NCBI GenBank assembly: GCA_903772945.1
Contig: CAICTM010000282.1
Coordinates: 17,304-81,303 of the forward strand
Direction: 5' to 3'
DNA: 64,000 bases
Source: Seminavis robusta
Taxonomy: Eukaryota; Bacillariophyta; Bacillariophyceae; Naviculales; Naviculaceae
Part shown: piece by piece, positions 34,144-45,775 of the stretch
Position numbering within the stretch: the first letter of the stretch is position 1
How the letters are laid out: the number at the start of each line of letters is the position of its first letter
Notes under the pieces: generated by a model
Database searches by the model: none
What the model was told of the DNA's origin: nothing
The model's input: the letters and a program-made list of their open reading frames with translations, nothing else
Program-made: the position numbers and the translations under genes

Positions 34144-35748
34144 CTACACCGCCGTCGCTGCATTATTGTCGTCATTGTCAATAAAAAACTGCAGTATAAA
34201 GTGAATCCACCAATGCTTGGTCAATTTCTCCCACTGATACGTATCCCACTGTTGCAACATGTCATGATACGTCTGTTCCAACAAGGCGGGTGTGACTTGG
34301 GCATAACTCTCCACTACCAATGCCGGCAAGTCATCGAGGGTCCGAAACCATCCATCGGGCATGCGTTTTTTACCGAGTGTTTCCACAATGGGACACACAC
34401 CCATAAAGAGTGCCTCCCACGTCCGATAACAATCCAGGCCCAGACCGTGCGGACTGAGGAGAAATTTGGATCCGGCCAGCAATTGAAAGTATTCCACTTT
34501 GGCAGATGCCTTTTTACGATCCTTTTCGGGCCATGTTTGTGCCGTGGAAATGGTGGAGTTTTGAAAATTGAAATCGAGTTGTTGTTGGGCTCGTGCTCGT
34601 GTCTGCTTCTTGAGACTGAAACTGAGCAAGATTTCGCGTCGCCGCGTAATGGGAGCGGGCAGAGTATGCGGCGATGGCAATTTGCGAAAGACCGTGTAGG
34701 CGGCATCGACGACACTGGGGTTCATGAACCCAAGTGGAATGGAATGGGTTTTGGGATGATCCCATTTGTAGTGAAACTGCGAAGTAATGGCAGCCAGTGT
34801 ATCCGGATGATCGAGATAGGTGCGAATGTCTTGTTTGGAACATCCCATTTTGGACCATACTTTGGCGACGTCTCGTCCATCGGTGGTTTCTCCTGGAATT
34901 TCACTGGAGAGTCCTCCCAAATCTTGCTGGAATCCAAAAAGGAGGACATGACGCCATGGTTTTTGGGGATGCAGTGCTCGATACTGATTAAAGAGCAGTG
35001 TGGCTTGACAGAGACTTTCGTATTTGGAGCGAAAGAAGATAATGTTGCGATTGACGTCGTTATTGCCAACCAGAGGAGTGGGATGATCGTGCGGCACAGA
35101 TTGTCGTTTTTGAATGTGATGGTCCAAATCCTTCTTGGAGACCTTGTACCAACGGTTTTTTGGCAATGCTTGAAAGAGACCCTCCATACTGTCAAAGCCA
35201 AAATACATAAAGTCCATCTTGTTGGTGCCACGCAGCGCTTCGTAGTGCCGTTGGTAGAACTTGTACTCCAAGTCCGTGTAGTTGACTGCAGCAGCAGGAG
35301 ATCCAGATGTAGGGGTATCTTGGGTAGCATGGGTAGCCAACGGGGTAGCATGGGTAGCTTGGGTATCTTTGGCCAAATCTCCCATGGTTGTCTGGGTAGC
35401 ATTGATAATGGTATCTACAGTACTACCGCCAGTACTAGTAGTCGAACTACTACTGGTAGTAGTGGAAGTGGTTCTCTGTACATCATGCTGTTCCATGAAA
35501 AGCACGGCAAAGCTGCAAAGACACAAAACCACAAAAGTGCCGCTCACGGCAACTTTCTTCTTCTTTTGCTGAGAGCTACCAGTAGATAATGATAATGATA
35601 AGGATGATGCTGGAGTTGTTATGGGAGTACTCCCGCTACCGGTATTAATAGTAGCAGGCAAAGAAGAACGGGAAGAAGGAGATCGGGAGGTCATGGTCAG
35701 AAAAAATGACACTGCAATTCTTGGTCCGCTCAAGCAATAAGCCAGCAT
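34144..35748 (-). CDS. Exostosin/RXYLT1-like type II glycosyltransferase
   Basis: 534 aa, intronless. The first ATG is 35748; an in-frame ATG at 35694 (MTSRSPSS) is equally possible. Topology is type II: KKKKVAVSG then a TM helix (about 66-85), then a Ser/Thr/Gly/Ala stem with imperfect ATHATPLATHATQDT repeats (about 95-155). The catalytic-like domain covers about 160-520. Its best signature is SKFLLSPHGLGLDC followed by RTWEALFMGVCPIVE (427-455), then DDLPALVVESYAQVT and KHWWIHFI. This matches the exostosin / ribitol-xylosyltransferase-type family in which the SPxGxGxDxxRxWE block binds the nucleotide sugar. A Golgi enzyme is inferred; donor and acceptor unknown. Confidence 0.8.
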   Translation of the reverse strand: MLAYCLSGPRIAVSFFLTMTSRSPSSRSSLPATINTGSGSTPITTPASSLSLSLSTGSSQQKKKKVAVSGTFVVLCLCSFAVLFMEQHDVQRTTSTTTSSSSTTSTGGSTVDTIINATQTTMGDLAKDTQATHATPLATHATQDTPTSGSPAAAVNYTDLEYKFYQRHYEALRGTNKMDFMYFGFDSMEGLFQALPKNRWYKVSKKDLDHHIQKRQSVPHDHPTPLVGNNDVNRNIIFFRSKYESLCQATLLFNQYRALHPQKPWRHVLLFGFQQDLGGLSSEIPGETTDGRDVAKVWSKMGCSKQDIRTYLDHPDTLAAITSQFHYKWDHPKTHSIPLGFMNPSVVDAAYTVFRKLPSPHTLPAPITRRREILLSFSLKKQTRARAQQQLDFNFQNSTISTAQTWPEKDRKKASAKVEYFQLLAGSKFLLSPHGLGLDCYRTWEALFMGVCPIVETLGKKRMPDGWFRTLDDLPALVVESYAQVTPALLEQTYHDMLQQWDTYQWEKLTKHWWIHFILQFFIDNDDNNAATAV

Positions 35749-37115
35749 ACTGCCAATCTGTCATAGCCTGGCGTCGATTGATGCGTGGTCCGTACGATAG
35801 CTAGCTTGAGATCCGAACGGTGCTCTTGGATCAATGATCGCCTTTGCATGACATGCATGCCCATGCAGAAGAGTATATCTTTGCTTGTTTGATCTATCTA
35901 GCTATAGCTGGCTAGCTAGCTAGCTGTGACCAAAAAACACCAACCATATGAGTAAGCGTACTACCGAAGAGAATGCTGACAAACTGGGCAACCTGGGTTC
36001 TTCTTCCAACAACCAAGAGCAGGACCGTATACATGCGACCAGGCAAAGATTCACGAGGCCAGCCAAGCAGAAAACTTGCTACCCCTGACAACGAACACAC
36101 AGCCATGTACAGCATCCAACGAACCATACAATACTAGCCGACAATAACCAACACAGGCAACCGGAGAAACCGGATGAACTGGCGGATGCTTCCATTGTTA
36201 CATCCGTGATGACACAATCAAATGTCGTACACAAACATTCGGGGATACGTGCATGAAAGCTGAGACGACGAACAAGTCTAACATGCTGCTTGCTTCAAAG
36301 CCCACCGTCTTGACTCACTCCTCCTTCTATTGCCTGACCCTAGCTAGCATTATGGGTAGTATCCTTTTGTACTGGCTGTCAATAATATATGAATGCAGGA
36401 GCAATCCCCTCCATTCAGTTCAACTCGTTCCCAACCATGGTCTTCGAACCGTATAGAGTGTTTATACTCTAGCTAGCTAGCCATACCAGGTACCGTATAG
36501 CAGCTTCCCGTGTGGTGGTACAGCGTGCATCTAGATATTGTGGTAGCAAGAGCCACGGATGCATAATTAAAAATAATATTTTACGCAGGGGCTACAATGG
36601 TTTCACGAAGAGGTTGAGAGGAGAGTGCAAGGGGCAAGGGGCCATACTATGCAGTAAGAATGGGCCATCGTTCCATAGCGGAAGGAAACACAAATTTAAG
36701 GGTCTGATTCAACCATTTTCAATTCACATTCATTTTTTACGTCATCTTGGCATTGAAAGTCCATGCAACCTCTACTAATACGTCTTCCAGAAAATTTCGA
36801 TGACGCGGTGCAAATTTTATATAGTAGTTGAGGTAAACGTAGGGTTAGCATGTAATCGTTATTATTATTACCATAAACATTATTCCCGCAGCTTCCTGCA
36901 TCGTAAAAGCCAGACACATATGAGTCATTCATGTGACCCGCTCGTGCCCGAAGCTTCTCCTTGCATTCATGGTGCAACCATGCCTATGGCAATGGCTGTG
37001 ATGTAACCTCTAGTGTTACTTTTTTGTTGTTGCTTGTGTCGTTGAATTCAACCGTCAAACTTTGAACACCAATAAGCGGCCGCTTGTACTGTACCGGTAC
37101 AGTCTGTTAACCACC
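35749..37115. other. Divergent intergenic region, 1.4 kb
   Basis: Between divergent starts at 35748 (-) and 37116 (+), so promoter DNA for both. GCTAGCTAGCTAGCT near 35905 and 36470, A/T-rich near 36560 and 36860. Short frames only. Confidence 0.5.
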
Positions 37116-39707
37116 ATGCAGAACCAATGGGATTCTTCCCACAACAAAATCGGGGAGGAACAGGAGAGAGAACAGCAGGAAAATAAAGAGGAATCAAACT
37201 ATTTGGCTGACGAAGCCAAGCAGTCGATCGCCAATCCAGCACCAATGACAGCTCACCAACAGGATCATCAGCAGCAAGAGCACCACCAGGAACAAGGAAT
37301 TGTCAGCAGTATGTCGGGCAGTGGCAAGGCCAACGGACTCGTTGACACTGATGTACTAGTAGCTCAAGGCGAGATTTTACAAAATGATGGCAATTTTGGA
37401 ATGATTCCTTTGCCTCAATTGGAACGGACTACTGCCAACAATAGTGACACCCAAACGCAACCAGGAGCCTTCCCAAGTGGAGATTTTCCAGCAATCCACG
37501 AAAGTTCAGAAACAACGACAGAGATAACACACATTGAACCCGGGACAGAGGCACTCGACTGGTTAGGGTTTCGACCACCTACAATCCAACCTACAATCCA
37601 ACCAGAAAATGACAATGGAGATTTGGCTGTGGCAAACTTGGTTCAAGATGAAACAATCCCCCAGGATCTGCCAGAGGCTCAAGATTACAATCCAGACAAC
37701 ATCAACAACAGCAGAGAAACAAGGATGAAGGAATTCAAAACCAAAGTCCTCTTGGGAGTCATTGCATTGTTGGCCATCATTCTCATTTTTGTAGCCATCC
37801 TGACTCCTCAAAGTCAAGAGGATAATGCAGATATTGTCCCAACAACCTCACCTAGTGAGTCCCCCAGCAGCAACCCATCGGAGGCACCAACTTCGTATTC
37901 AGAATACTGGCTGTCACTTTTGCCTGAACCAACAGTCTCTACAATTCTGGAGGACCAGGAATCACCACAGTCGAGGGCATTCGAATGGCTTATGGAAGAG
38001 GTTGACATCCTACACAACCTTACAGAGCAGAGAGTCGTACAGCGTTTTGTACTTGCAACTTTCTATTTTGCCAACAGCGACGGACGATGGTTCTTGAGTG
38101 ATAATTGGTTGAATCACAGTGTTCATGAGTGCCTTTGGCATTCAAGTTTGGAACAATGGTATTTCACTTTTGATGCCAGAATAAATTTCCCACTTGATCA
38201 CATCAGTCCATGTGAGCAGGAACCAGCTGGATATCTAAACGATGGTGTACTCTACCAGGGCGATGGAATCCTGAAGAACTTTTGGCTCCAATATAATGGC
38301 CTGTCTGGATCAGGTATTCCACCGGAGCTCTACTTGCTAACAGACCTCAAGAGCGTGGCATTGGATAATTTCAAACTTACCACCACCATCCCAGAAGAGC
38401 TCTTTAACCTTCCCAGTTTGGAGGTTATTTCAATGATCAGTTGTGACCTTTATGGCTCCATTCCTGAGGCAATCGGACGTTTGTCAAAACTTAGAATTAT
38501 CTACTTTGCCTTGAACTCTTTGACGGGAACTGTAAGTGGTAACCAATGACACGCCTGGCAAGATTGTTCTGCAATGTCTCATTTTGTGAAATCGATTCTT
38601 TCAATTCTGCATGCATGGTTCCCAGATTCCATCATCCCTATATTCCCTTACAAACTCTATGAGAAGCATGTATCTTTTAGATAACCAGTTGACCGGACCA
38701 GTATGTACATTATGAGTCTTGTCTCTTGAGAAATGCTGTTTGCCGTCCTCACTATACTTTTTCGTCATTTTGTAGTTACCAACAACAGAACTTGGGCTGC
38801 TGCCTGATTTGCAGTTTATATGGTTTGCTGAAAATTTATTCACTGGGACCATTCCCACAGAGCTTGGAGAATTGAATCTATTGTATTGGCTAGATCTTGG
38901 CGGGCTGGTGTTGAGTGGCACTGTAAGTTTCTGCAGTGATGTTTGGGGGCTGTGATGTTTGTTTATTTGCATGTGTCCTCGCTGTGCTCACTGTTGTCCG
39001 TGATGCCTTTAGATCCCAGCCGAGCTTGAAGTTCAGACAGACATGATATTTCTGCAACTGTATGACTCAGGTCTTACGGGGACAATCCCCGGATGGCTTG
39101 GCAACATGACAAACATGAAAGTGTTTACACTGAGAAGAAACTCCTTTACTGGGACTGTAAGTCTTTTTGTGCCAGTCACGCACATTTCTACTTCTTCTAA
39201 CATGAACCATTCTTTCTTCTTTTCCTCTAGATCCCAACAGAACTTGGCCTTCTGACAGAGTTGTCTTCCTTATGGCTTGGTGGGAATGCATTGTCGGGCA
39301 CAATCCCAACTGAAATCGGAATGTACGAGCAAGTGTTAGCATTGAGCTTTGAAAACACTGACCTAATAGGAACCATTCCTACAGAGCTTGGACAGCTTAC
39401 CCATGGTTTGTGGCAGTTGTTGCTACATGACAATGATTTGACTGGAACAGTGCCCTTGGAGCTTGGCAATGTTTCTTTCCTTGCCACGAGGGGCAAAGTC
39501 TTGTTGCATGGAAATGATCTTTCAGGTATTATCCCGGAGAGCCTTTGTTCTGTCAACAACCTTACTTTTGACTGCAGCAGCCAGCTCTGTGGTTGTGACT
39601 GGTGTAACTGTTCTAATGCTGGTATGAGTATGGTCCTGTTAGAAGTCGAGAATCAAACCAATGGCGATGGTCAGTTTGTGGGTGAGGAGAACCAGACTTC
39701 CACCTGA
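37116..39707 (+). CDS. LRR type II receptor-like protein (multi-intron class)
   Basis: 752 aa; exons 37116-38531, 38626-38700, 38776-38922, 39013-39156, 39231-39707. The four introns (94, 75, 90, 74 nt) are phase 0 and start after the Gly-Thr or Gly-Pro of an LRR. Middle exons encode 25, 49 and 48 codons, that is one or two LRR units. The ATG at 37116 sits in CCACCATG. The tail has one degraded YPK-class unit (DEAKQSIANP), IPLPQLERT near 97-105, QPGAF near 115-119, GDLAVANLV near 168-176. TM about 211-230 after MKEFKTK. The N-cap has SPQSRAFEWLMEE, QRFVLATFYFANSD and NHSVHECLW. The C-cap is CSSQLCGCDWCNC with a Glu/Asn-rich tail. Intact. Confidence 0.92.
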
Positions 39708-40350
39708 ATGGGATGAACGAAATGAATGGCTGTTTGTGTTGATAATCGTACTATACATAATTTCATACTAAAAGGCAATAAGATCGATGTGATTCATCCT
39801 TGCATGGCTGCATGCATGGAACAGCAGTCCCATGCCGGCTCCGGACACCATTACTATCTGGTACCTAGTAGGGACTCGCGTGGTATGTGGTTGCATCATA
39901 CGCTGGTAATTTCTCAGAAACCGTGCAATGTACGCTAGAGCTACATGTAGTAGGGAAGTTCTTCTGATGGAATGATGCCCACGGAAAAGCTGCCAACATG
40001 GGGACAAAACGTCCCAACTCAGGGTTCCATCAACAGCTCAGCTGGATTAAATTGAAGTTTCTCGTTTTCTCGGTTTTCGTCTTTTCTCTCGTCTCTCACC
40101 TTCCATAAACAAACCTCAGCAGATAGCACTGTAGATATATAAGGGGGTTCACTGTAGTGGTGACGGCTACACGTATACGGGTGCGGTCACTCTCTCATTG
40201 GGTCTTTTCTATCGTGAAGAGTATTCTTAGCAAGCTACCGGTAGCTAGCTAGAAGGGAGCCGAGTCGAGTCGAGTCTGTCCACAGGAACATACATACCGT
40301 ACTACCGTACCGTACTGCCAGTCATCACAACTACAGTGTACAGTGTCAAC
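39708..40350. other. Intergenic
   Basis: Between two tandem family members. GAGTCGAGTCGAGTC and TACCGTACCGTAC repeats occur near 40255-40315, just upstream of the next start. No gene. Confidence 0.5.
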
Positions 40351-41466
40351 ATGGAGTCTACTAGTAAGTCTGGGGAAGGAAAAGACAAAGCACAGCCATC
40401 ATCTACCGTTGCAGGCTCAGGTACAACGGGGACATCTCCCAACAGTCTTAAGTCACCCACAGCAACGGAACCGCCTTTGCAGGCAACTGGTATAGGTAAG
40501 AAAGTCAGCGCTGCTACACGTAGTGGCGGCACTATTGGGGCGGTAGAAGCAGAACGTAAAAAGCTAAGAGCCTTGCAACAAGAAACCCATGTGGACAAAG
40601 CCATGGATCCTCTCGAACTGGCTAAAATGATCGAAAGGAACAAGCTCCTAGCTTGGGAACAAGAAGCCCCCAAAACATCTGCTCTTGATAGTAACCTGGG
40701 GCGTGCCATGCCAAAGGCTCCGTCCACCGGTTCCTCCTCCAACTTACTGGCCCCCCAAAACGTGGAGGAAGCCATGGATCCTTTGGAACTGGCAAAAATG
40801 GTAGAAACCAGACTACAGCAAGGTTGGAGTCCAAACGAGCAAGATGACAGCCTACTACACCCCACCATGAACCCACGACTTGTCCTAGAAGATGTGGCGG
40901 ACGGAAACATTGATCCCCTCCACTTGGAAAAAATTGTGCAAACACGGCTCCAACATCCAAATAATAATATCCAGCCTCCCAATACGACTACCACGACTTC
41001 AACCATGATGACACCAAGCATTCCCGGGGCGTATTCGGGTGCTCCCGGAACCGACCTGCAACGAACCGACGATTTACGATTCTCCCTCGTCGGGGCATCA
41101 TCGGGGAAGGATTTCAAGGATTCCGTCGTCCATCATAGCGTGACGGCCAGTGGGGATCATCATCATCATCATCATCATCCTTCTGTCACGGCCAGTATGC
41201 TTCGAAAATCCACTACCGACACTGCGGTAACACTCCAAGCCACCTTGGTGACCGATCAAGACAATGCCGAAAGTCTTCGGATGGAATTGGAACAAATCAA
41301 GGCGTCACCCATTGCCGAAGTGGTCGGAATGACTTCCAACGAGACAGACACGACGATCATGACGGCTTCCGGGAAACGCAGTTTCATGATCGGAGTGGCC
41401 ATCTTTGTTGCCATGGTCGTGGGCACGCTCATTGTCGTCATACTGTGGCCCATTGTATTCATGTAA
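40351..41466 (+). CDS. Ectodomain-less receptor paralogue (cytoplasmic tail + TM only)
   Basis: 371 aa from ATG 40351, intronless. It contains three clear units of the helix motif: MDPLELAKMIERNKLL, MDPLELAKMVETRLQQ and IDPLHLEKIVQTRLQ (about 75, 140 and 187). Then IPGAYSGAPG near 226, a His run of seven, and a terminal TM helix (FMIGVAIFVAMVVGTLIVVIL, about 345-366) with the stop five residues later. The LAVANLV motif is replaced by PIAEVVGM. It has neither N-cap nor LRRs, so it would be a tail-anchored protein. Either a truncated relic or an adaptor or decoy sharing the tail motifs; the long clean frame and the absence of internal stops favour a working gene. Confidence 0.8.
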   Translation: MESTSKSGEGKDKAQPSSTVAGSGTTGTSPNSLKSPTATEPPLQATGIGKKVSAATRSGGTIGAVEAERKKLRALQQETHVDKAMDPLELAKMIERNKLLAWEQEAPKTSALDSNLGRAMPKAPSTGSSSNLLAPQNVEEAMDPLELAKMVETRLQQGWSPNEQDDSLLHPTMNPRLVLEDVADGNIDPLHLEKIVQTRLQHPNNNIQPPNTTTTTSTMMTPSIPGAYSGAPGTDLQRTDDLRFSLVGASSGKDFKDSVVHHSVTASGDHHHHHHHPSVTASMLRKSTTDTAVTLQATLVTDQDNAESLRMELEQIKASPIAEVVGMTSNETDTTIMTASGKRSFMIGVAIFVAMVVGTLIVVILWPIVFM

Positions 41467-42183
41467 TACATTTACATGATAGCATGATTGCTATCTATCT
41501 AGCTGGAGCAATAACTGTATCTATATAGCACGAATTGAATTCACGTTCGATGGTGTGGTACTGTATCCCAACGATTTCCCGGGGACACGACGGCGACGAG
41601 AAAGACAACATGTTCCGTTGCTGCTTCGCTCTCAATCTATAAGCGTTGAGGGTTGCTCCTGGTCTAGCTAGTACATGTAGTACCGGTAGCAGTGTTTGGC
41701 CTCTGCGGTCTTCCTCATCGTCGTGCCGTAATCCTCCTCATGATCGATCACCTCACTGATACGGAAAGAACGAATCGAATCACCGTTTCCATTCCTTCTA
41801 ATAATCATCGAGGGCTGCCCCTGATCTACATGTAGTACACGGAGGAGTACTTCGAGGGGGGTTGGTGTTGACGACTGCACTGACTGGATTGTCCTTCTTC
41901 GTCATCCACGTGATCATCCTCCTCCTCCTCCTCATACAACTCTGGCTCTTCTGGCTGCGTCTTTTGCTGTTCCACCGCACAAACAGGATGACTGCTGTCA
42001 TTGGTGATCTCTTCTTCTAGCATGACGGGCGCTGTGGATGGCTGTCGCAAGATGCACTGTCATGTACACCCCCCCCCCCCCCCGTGTGGGATGCCCGTTG
42101 GAGGCTGGTCTTTCCCGTAGTCGATTGTCGTTGTGTGGACCGTTGTGTGGACCGTCGTGCGGAGGATGTGAACCGGTTTTTCC
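41467..42183. other. Intergenic with poly-C run
   Basis: Contains a run of about 15 C at 42069-42083. A minus frame at 41826-42050 is acidic (EEEEEDDHVDDEE) but has no family or targeting feature, so it is not called as a gene. Confidence 0.5.
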
Positions 42184-42486
42184 ATGAAACGTTTCAAGAT
42201 CAAAATTCTCATGGGAGTAATCTTATTGCTGGCCCTCACTATGATACTGCTGGCGGTGTTCATCCCCAAGAGTGATACTGATTTGCAAGAAATCGAATCA
42301 GATGATGACACAGACAACGCAACTTCTACTGATTGGATCCCTTCCCCTGCTCCAACTGTGGAACATCCTTTATTGGCTCTGTTTCCAGAGACAACGGTTG
42401 CATCCATCCAGCAAGATCCAGAGTCTCCCCAGGCAAAAAGATTCCAATGGCTCCTACTAGACGACATGCTTGCATGGCAGCAATAA
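42184..42486 (+). pseudogene. Receptor relic: TM segment and start of N-cap
   Basis: 100 codons: MKRFKIK, TM LMGVILLLALTMILLAVFI, acidic linker, PSPAPT, then LFPETTVASIQQDPESPQ and KRFQWLLLDD before a stop. This is the family's membrane and linker block without tail or LRRs. It lies 0.7 kb after the ectodomain-less gene and may be part of the same ancestral locus. Confidence 0.75.
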
Positions 42487-43341
42487 TGCATAATTGGACA
42501 ACTATCTGGTGTAGAGTGGATCAAGATGTGCTGGCTAGCTATAGGCGTTGTGGTTTTCGGCTCGCCTTCACATTTCGCAGGGCAATTTCGGGCGCCGCTT
42601 CGCGTCCATCATAAATTTTCCTGGCTATTGACCAGCTGTCCGAACTTCGGGAGTCTGCTGATAGCCATGCAGCGATTAGACAGGAAAATGATCTTTTTGT
42701 TTGGATGATTAGACTAACAAAATTTCAATCGTTTGAACCTCTGTCCGCACCCAAACGACGACGACGACGAACGCCAAGTCCCCGTACCATGGTACTCACG
42801 AACAAACAAAACCTAGCCGCCTTTCTCGAGCAACAAGCCAGAAACCGGCACATGGCTGGCCAGGCGAAAGACTACGAATAAGGGCGTTTGCTGGCGCTTC
42901 CATTTCGTCTCTATTTAAATTGGAATGGTGACCATACGTCCCATCGAATGTGCTCGGCAGGGCCGAGGTCTTCATTGCCACGCACTCCCTGTAGCTCTTC
43001 GTTCCTGTCCGGCTCAGCAGTCTCTGCGTTCCCATGGAACCGACATTCAACTGCCAGCTTTGGAGTAGGTCGTGGTCGATGGCACACTAGAGCTATCTTG
43101 TTGTCATCCTTCGCTTCGTTCATTTCGATTGAGCTTTACCTGCATTGACGAGTGGGACGCTTCCATGCAAATCACAAAAGTCGCGAAGATAGCCTTGTTT
43201 GCGCGGCTAAGTTTGGCAGCAGAACAGTTGCTGGGTATAACGACCCAGAACAAAGCTTCCTACTAAGATGATGGCAAAGTAGCATAGATCTTCAGTCAGT
43301 TATGTATTTGAGAAGCATGCAAAGTCCAGAGTATTCACTAG
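42487..43341. other. Intergenic with duplicated 3' flank
   Basis: A (GAC)n run lies near 42757-42770. From about 43080 the sequence parallels the 3' flank of the 15283-17962 gene. No gene supported. Confidence 0.55.
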
Positions 43342-45775
43342 CTAGCTAGCCTCACAAGCGCAGCCACATCCGCAAAGTAGACCACTACAATCAAAAGACA
43401 GTCCAAACGGGCCTTCACATGAGTCGATGGCACTTCCAATGCAAGTGCCATTGATGTCACAAACTCCAGCTGGAATAGACCCAGACAGCATTGGATTGCC
43501 TTCCAGCCTTAGAGTGTGTAGTGTTGGTTGAAGGTTGGAAAGGTCCTGGGGTACAGTTCCAGAAAGAGCATTGCTCGCAAGCGTCAAGTGGCCCATAGAT
43601 GTAAGCAGACCAAGCTGACTAGGAATCCAACCGGAGAGTTGGTTGCCTTGAAGCTCAAGCTCCTCCAGCCCTGAGAAAAGACCTAGCTCTGAAGGGATGG
43701 ATCCAGAGAGCTGATTGTTCCTCAGGTTGAGAGTAAAGGCCAGTTTTGTTAAAAGCCCTAGCTCACTTGGCACAGGGCCTGTGAGCTGGTTGTCCCTTAT
43801 TGTAAGCAGGAGAAGAGGAGCAACTGTGCCCAACTCCGAGGGGATTGTGCCTTGAAATGAATTCCCAAACAGAGCTAAGTAGCTCAGTTTGGAAAGATGC
43901 ATCAATTCACCAGGAAGAGTTCCGGTCATTCTGTTCCCATACAAGATCATCCATTGAAGATCGGTTACAAGGCCAATCTCTGTTGGGATTGAACCTTTAG
44001 AAGAGGAGTGGGGAAAAAATTCATGGTTGGCCACAAGCATGGTATTACATGGAAGTAAAAGAATGTCACCTTTGCTTGGGCTGCTTACCTGCCAGGTCAC
44101 AATCATTAAAGTCGAGCCATGTCAACTTGGAAAGCATTCCAACATCGGATGGAATAAGGCCTTGCAACTGAGGGTTGCGCGGCATTCCAAACGTTTCCAA
44201 GTTTGTAAGCTGCCAAATTTCACTGGGAATGGATCCCTTGAGAGATCCCTGGTCACTATTGCCCCGTACTCCAAGGTACTTTAACTTTGTCAAAAGTCCG
44301 AGTTCGGAAGGAACCGTTCCGATGCCTAGAAGGGAACCCATACCAAGTCCCTCCAAAGCAGTCATTTGTGCAATTAGACTCGGGATTGTTCCATGTATTT
44401 GATTGTATCCAGCAGAGAGAGTCTTGAGAGATGTAAGGAGAAAAAGCTCCTCTGGCAGAGTTCCGCCTAGATTGTTCTGATCCAGCCAAAGATGTTGGTA
44501 GATGCCATTGGCATCACATGTAGTTGGAAGTGGTTCTGTGGCTGAAAAGAAACCTTGCAGAAACCCAGGATACCATTGATTCATGACATCCATCCTAGCC
44601 AAGGAGGGCTTGGTGTACCAAACACATTCATGAATGCTGTGATTGAGCCAACCGGCATTACTAGTCCAACTGTCTCCATTTGTAGAATAAAAGAGTGTGG
44701 CCAAAATGAATCTTTGAAGCATACGCTCCCTGGGCAGAGTGGGTTTCTCCATCAACCAGTCGAATGCCTGTGACTGGGGTGAGTCTGCTTCATCCATTAT
44801 TGCCGCCACCGTGTCAGGAGGGAGCATAGAAAGCAAATAAGCAGAGAGAGCAGTTGGTGCTGGGGTTGGGAAATTCGTGCTGGTCTCAATTTTTTGGGCA
44901 TCCGCATCCGAATCAGAGGATCGCTCATTATTGCCAGGGACAAGAATAGCAATCAAGACCAAAACAAGGGCAAGTAGAAAAATGACTCCTAAAAGGATCA
45001 TGGTTTTGAGCTGTTTTCTTGCCTGTGGTTCTTGTTTTCTTCTGGAAGCTGGAGTAGCGGTTTGCAAGTCATGTTCGCCCACCACCAAGTTGGCAACTGC
45101 CAAGCCCGAGGAATCTTCCCACGGTGTCTCGGGACTGCTATTATTATTGCCACCGTCAAAGTTACCAATATTCTGTGAGGATCCACTGGGATGCTCTGGA
45201 AAGGCACCCGGTCCAGTGGGTTGTGGTCTTATTGGGGGCTGCTGTCTTATTGGGGGCTGCTGATCTGTAGACAGGGACTCTCGGTTGGACACGATTCCTT
45301 CATAATCTTCTATTAGGTCCTTTACAGTCATGACTGTAGCAATGTCAGGAGCAGGTCTACTAGCCACAGCCGACGGCAGTGGTTCTGGCTTGGACAGGAG
45401 AGATTCAATATCTTGCATGAGGTCACTATTATTCATCGGGCAGATGCTGCTAGCAGTGGGCACATGTGAAGGAGCAACAGCAACAGCGCCAGGCTTCGTT
45501 TCGCCAGGCTTGGCATTGTGATTGGATTTAAGATTGCTTTTCTTGCTTATAACAGCACGGCCATTGAATTTTGCTAGCTCTTCTAGAGCAGCCGAGTGAG
45601 GAATCGTTACGGCAGGAGGAGATGCCGCTGCTGGTGCTGCTGCTGGTGATGGTGTGGGCGAACCAGTGGTATGGCGGTTTTCGTCCTCCTGCTGCCTTGG
45701 CACCACGGGGGTTCCAACTGCCACGGGTGGAGGAGGTTTTGCCAGAGGGGTGGCGGCTGCTGTGGTGGCTTCCAT
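43342..45775 (-). CDS. LRR type II receptor-like protein (single-intron class)
   Basis: 779 aa; exons 45775-44089 and 43994-43342. The 94 nt phase-1 intron differs at only about four positions from that of the 15283-17962 paralogue. First ATG 45775; an upstream GTG extension is not used. The tail is Pro/Ala-rich, with KPGAVAV near 90 and GPGAFPE, an IRQQPPIRPQ repeat, and SGLAVANLV. RKQLKTM precedes the TM (LLGVIFLLALVLVLIAILV). The N-cap is SPQSQAFDWLMEK, ATLFYSTNGDSW, NHSIHECVW. About ten LRRs and the C-cap CSGLLCGCGCACEAS; the stop is supplied by a CTAGCTAG run. Intact sister of the broken 15283-17962 gene. Confidence 0.92.

Noticed and set aside
34201-35589. 462-codon plus-strand frame
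   Set aside because: Antisense to the glycosyltransferase, which has a TM, stem and family motif. The antisense frame has no coherent domain.
40302-41117. 271-codon minus-strand frame
   Set aside because: Antisense of the ectodomain-less receptor; low-complexity Val/Ser/Leu composition.
41159-41180. His-run in the ectodomain-less receptor as a metal-binding site
   Set aside because: A CAT microsatellite explains it; no partner residues.
41826-42050. Acidic 74-codon minus frame as a gene
   Set aside because: No start context, targeting or homologous feature; composition alone is not enough.
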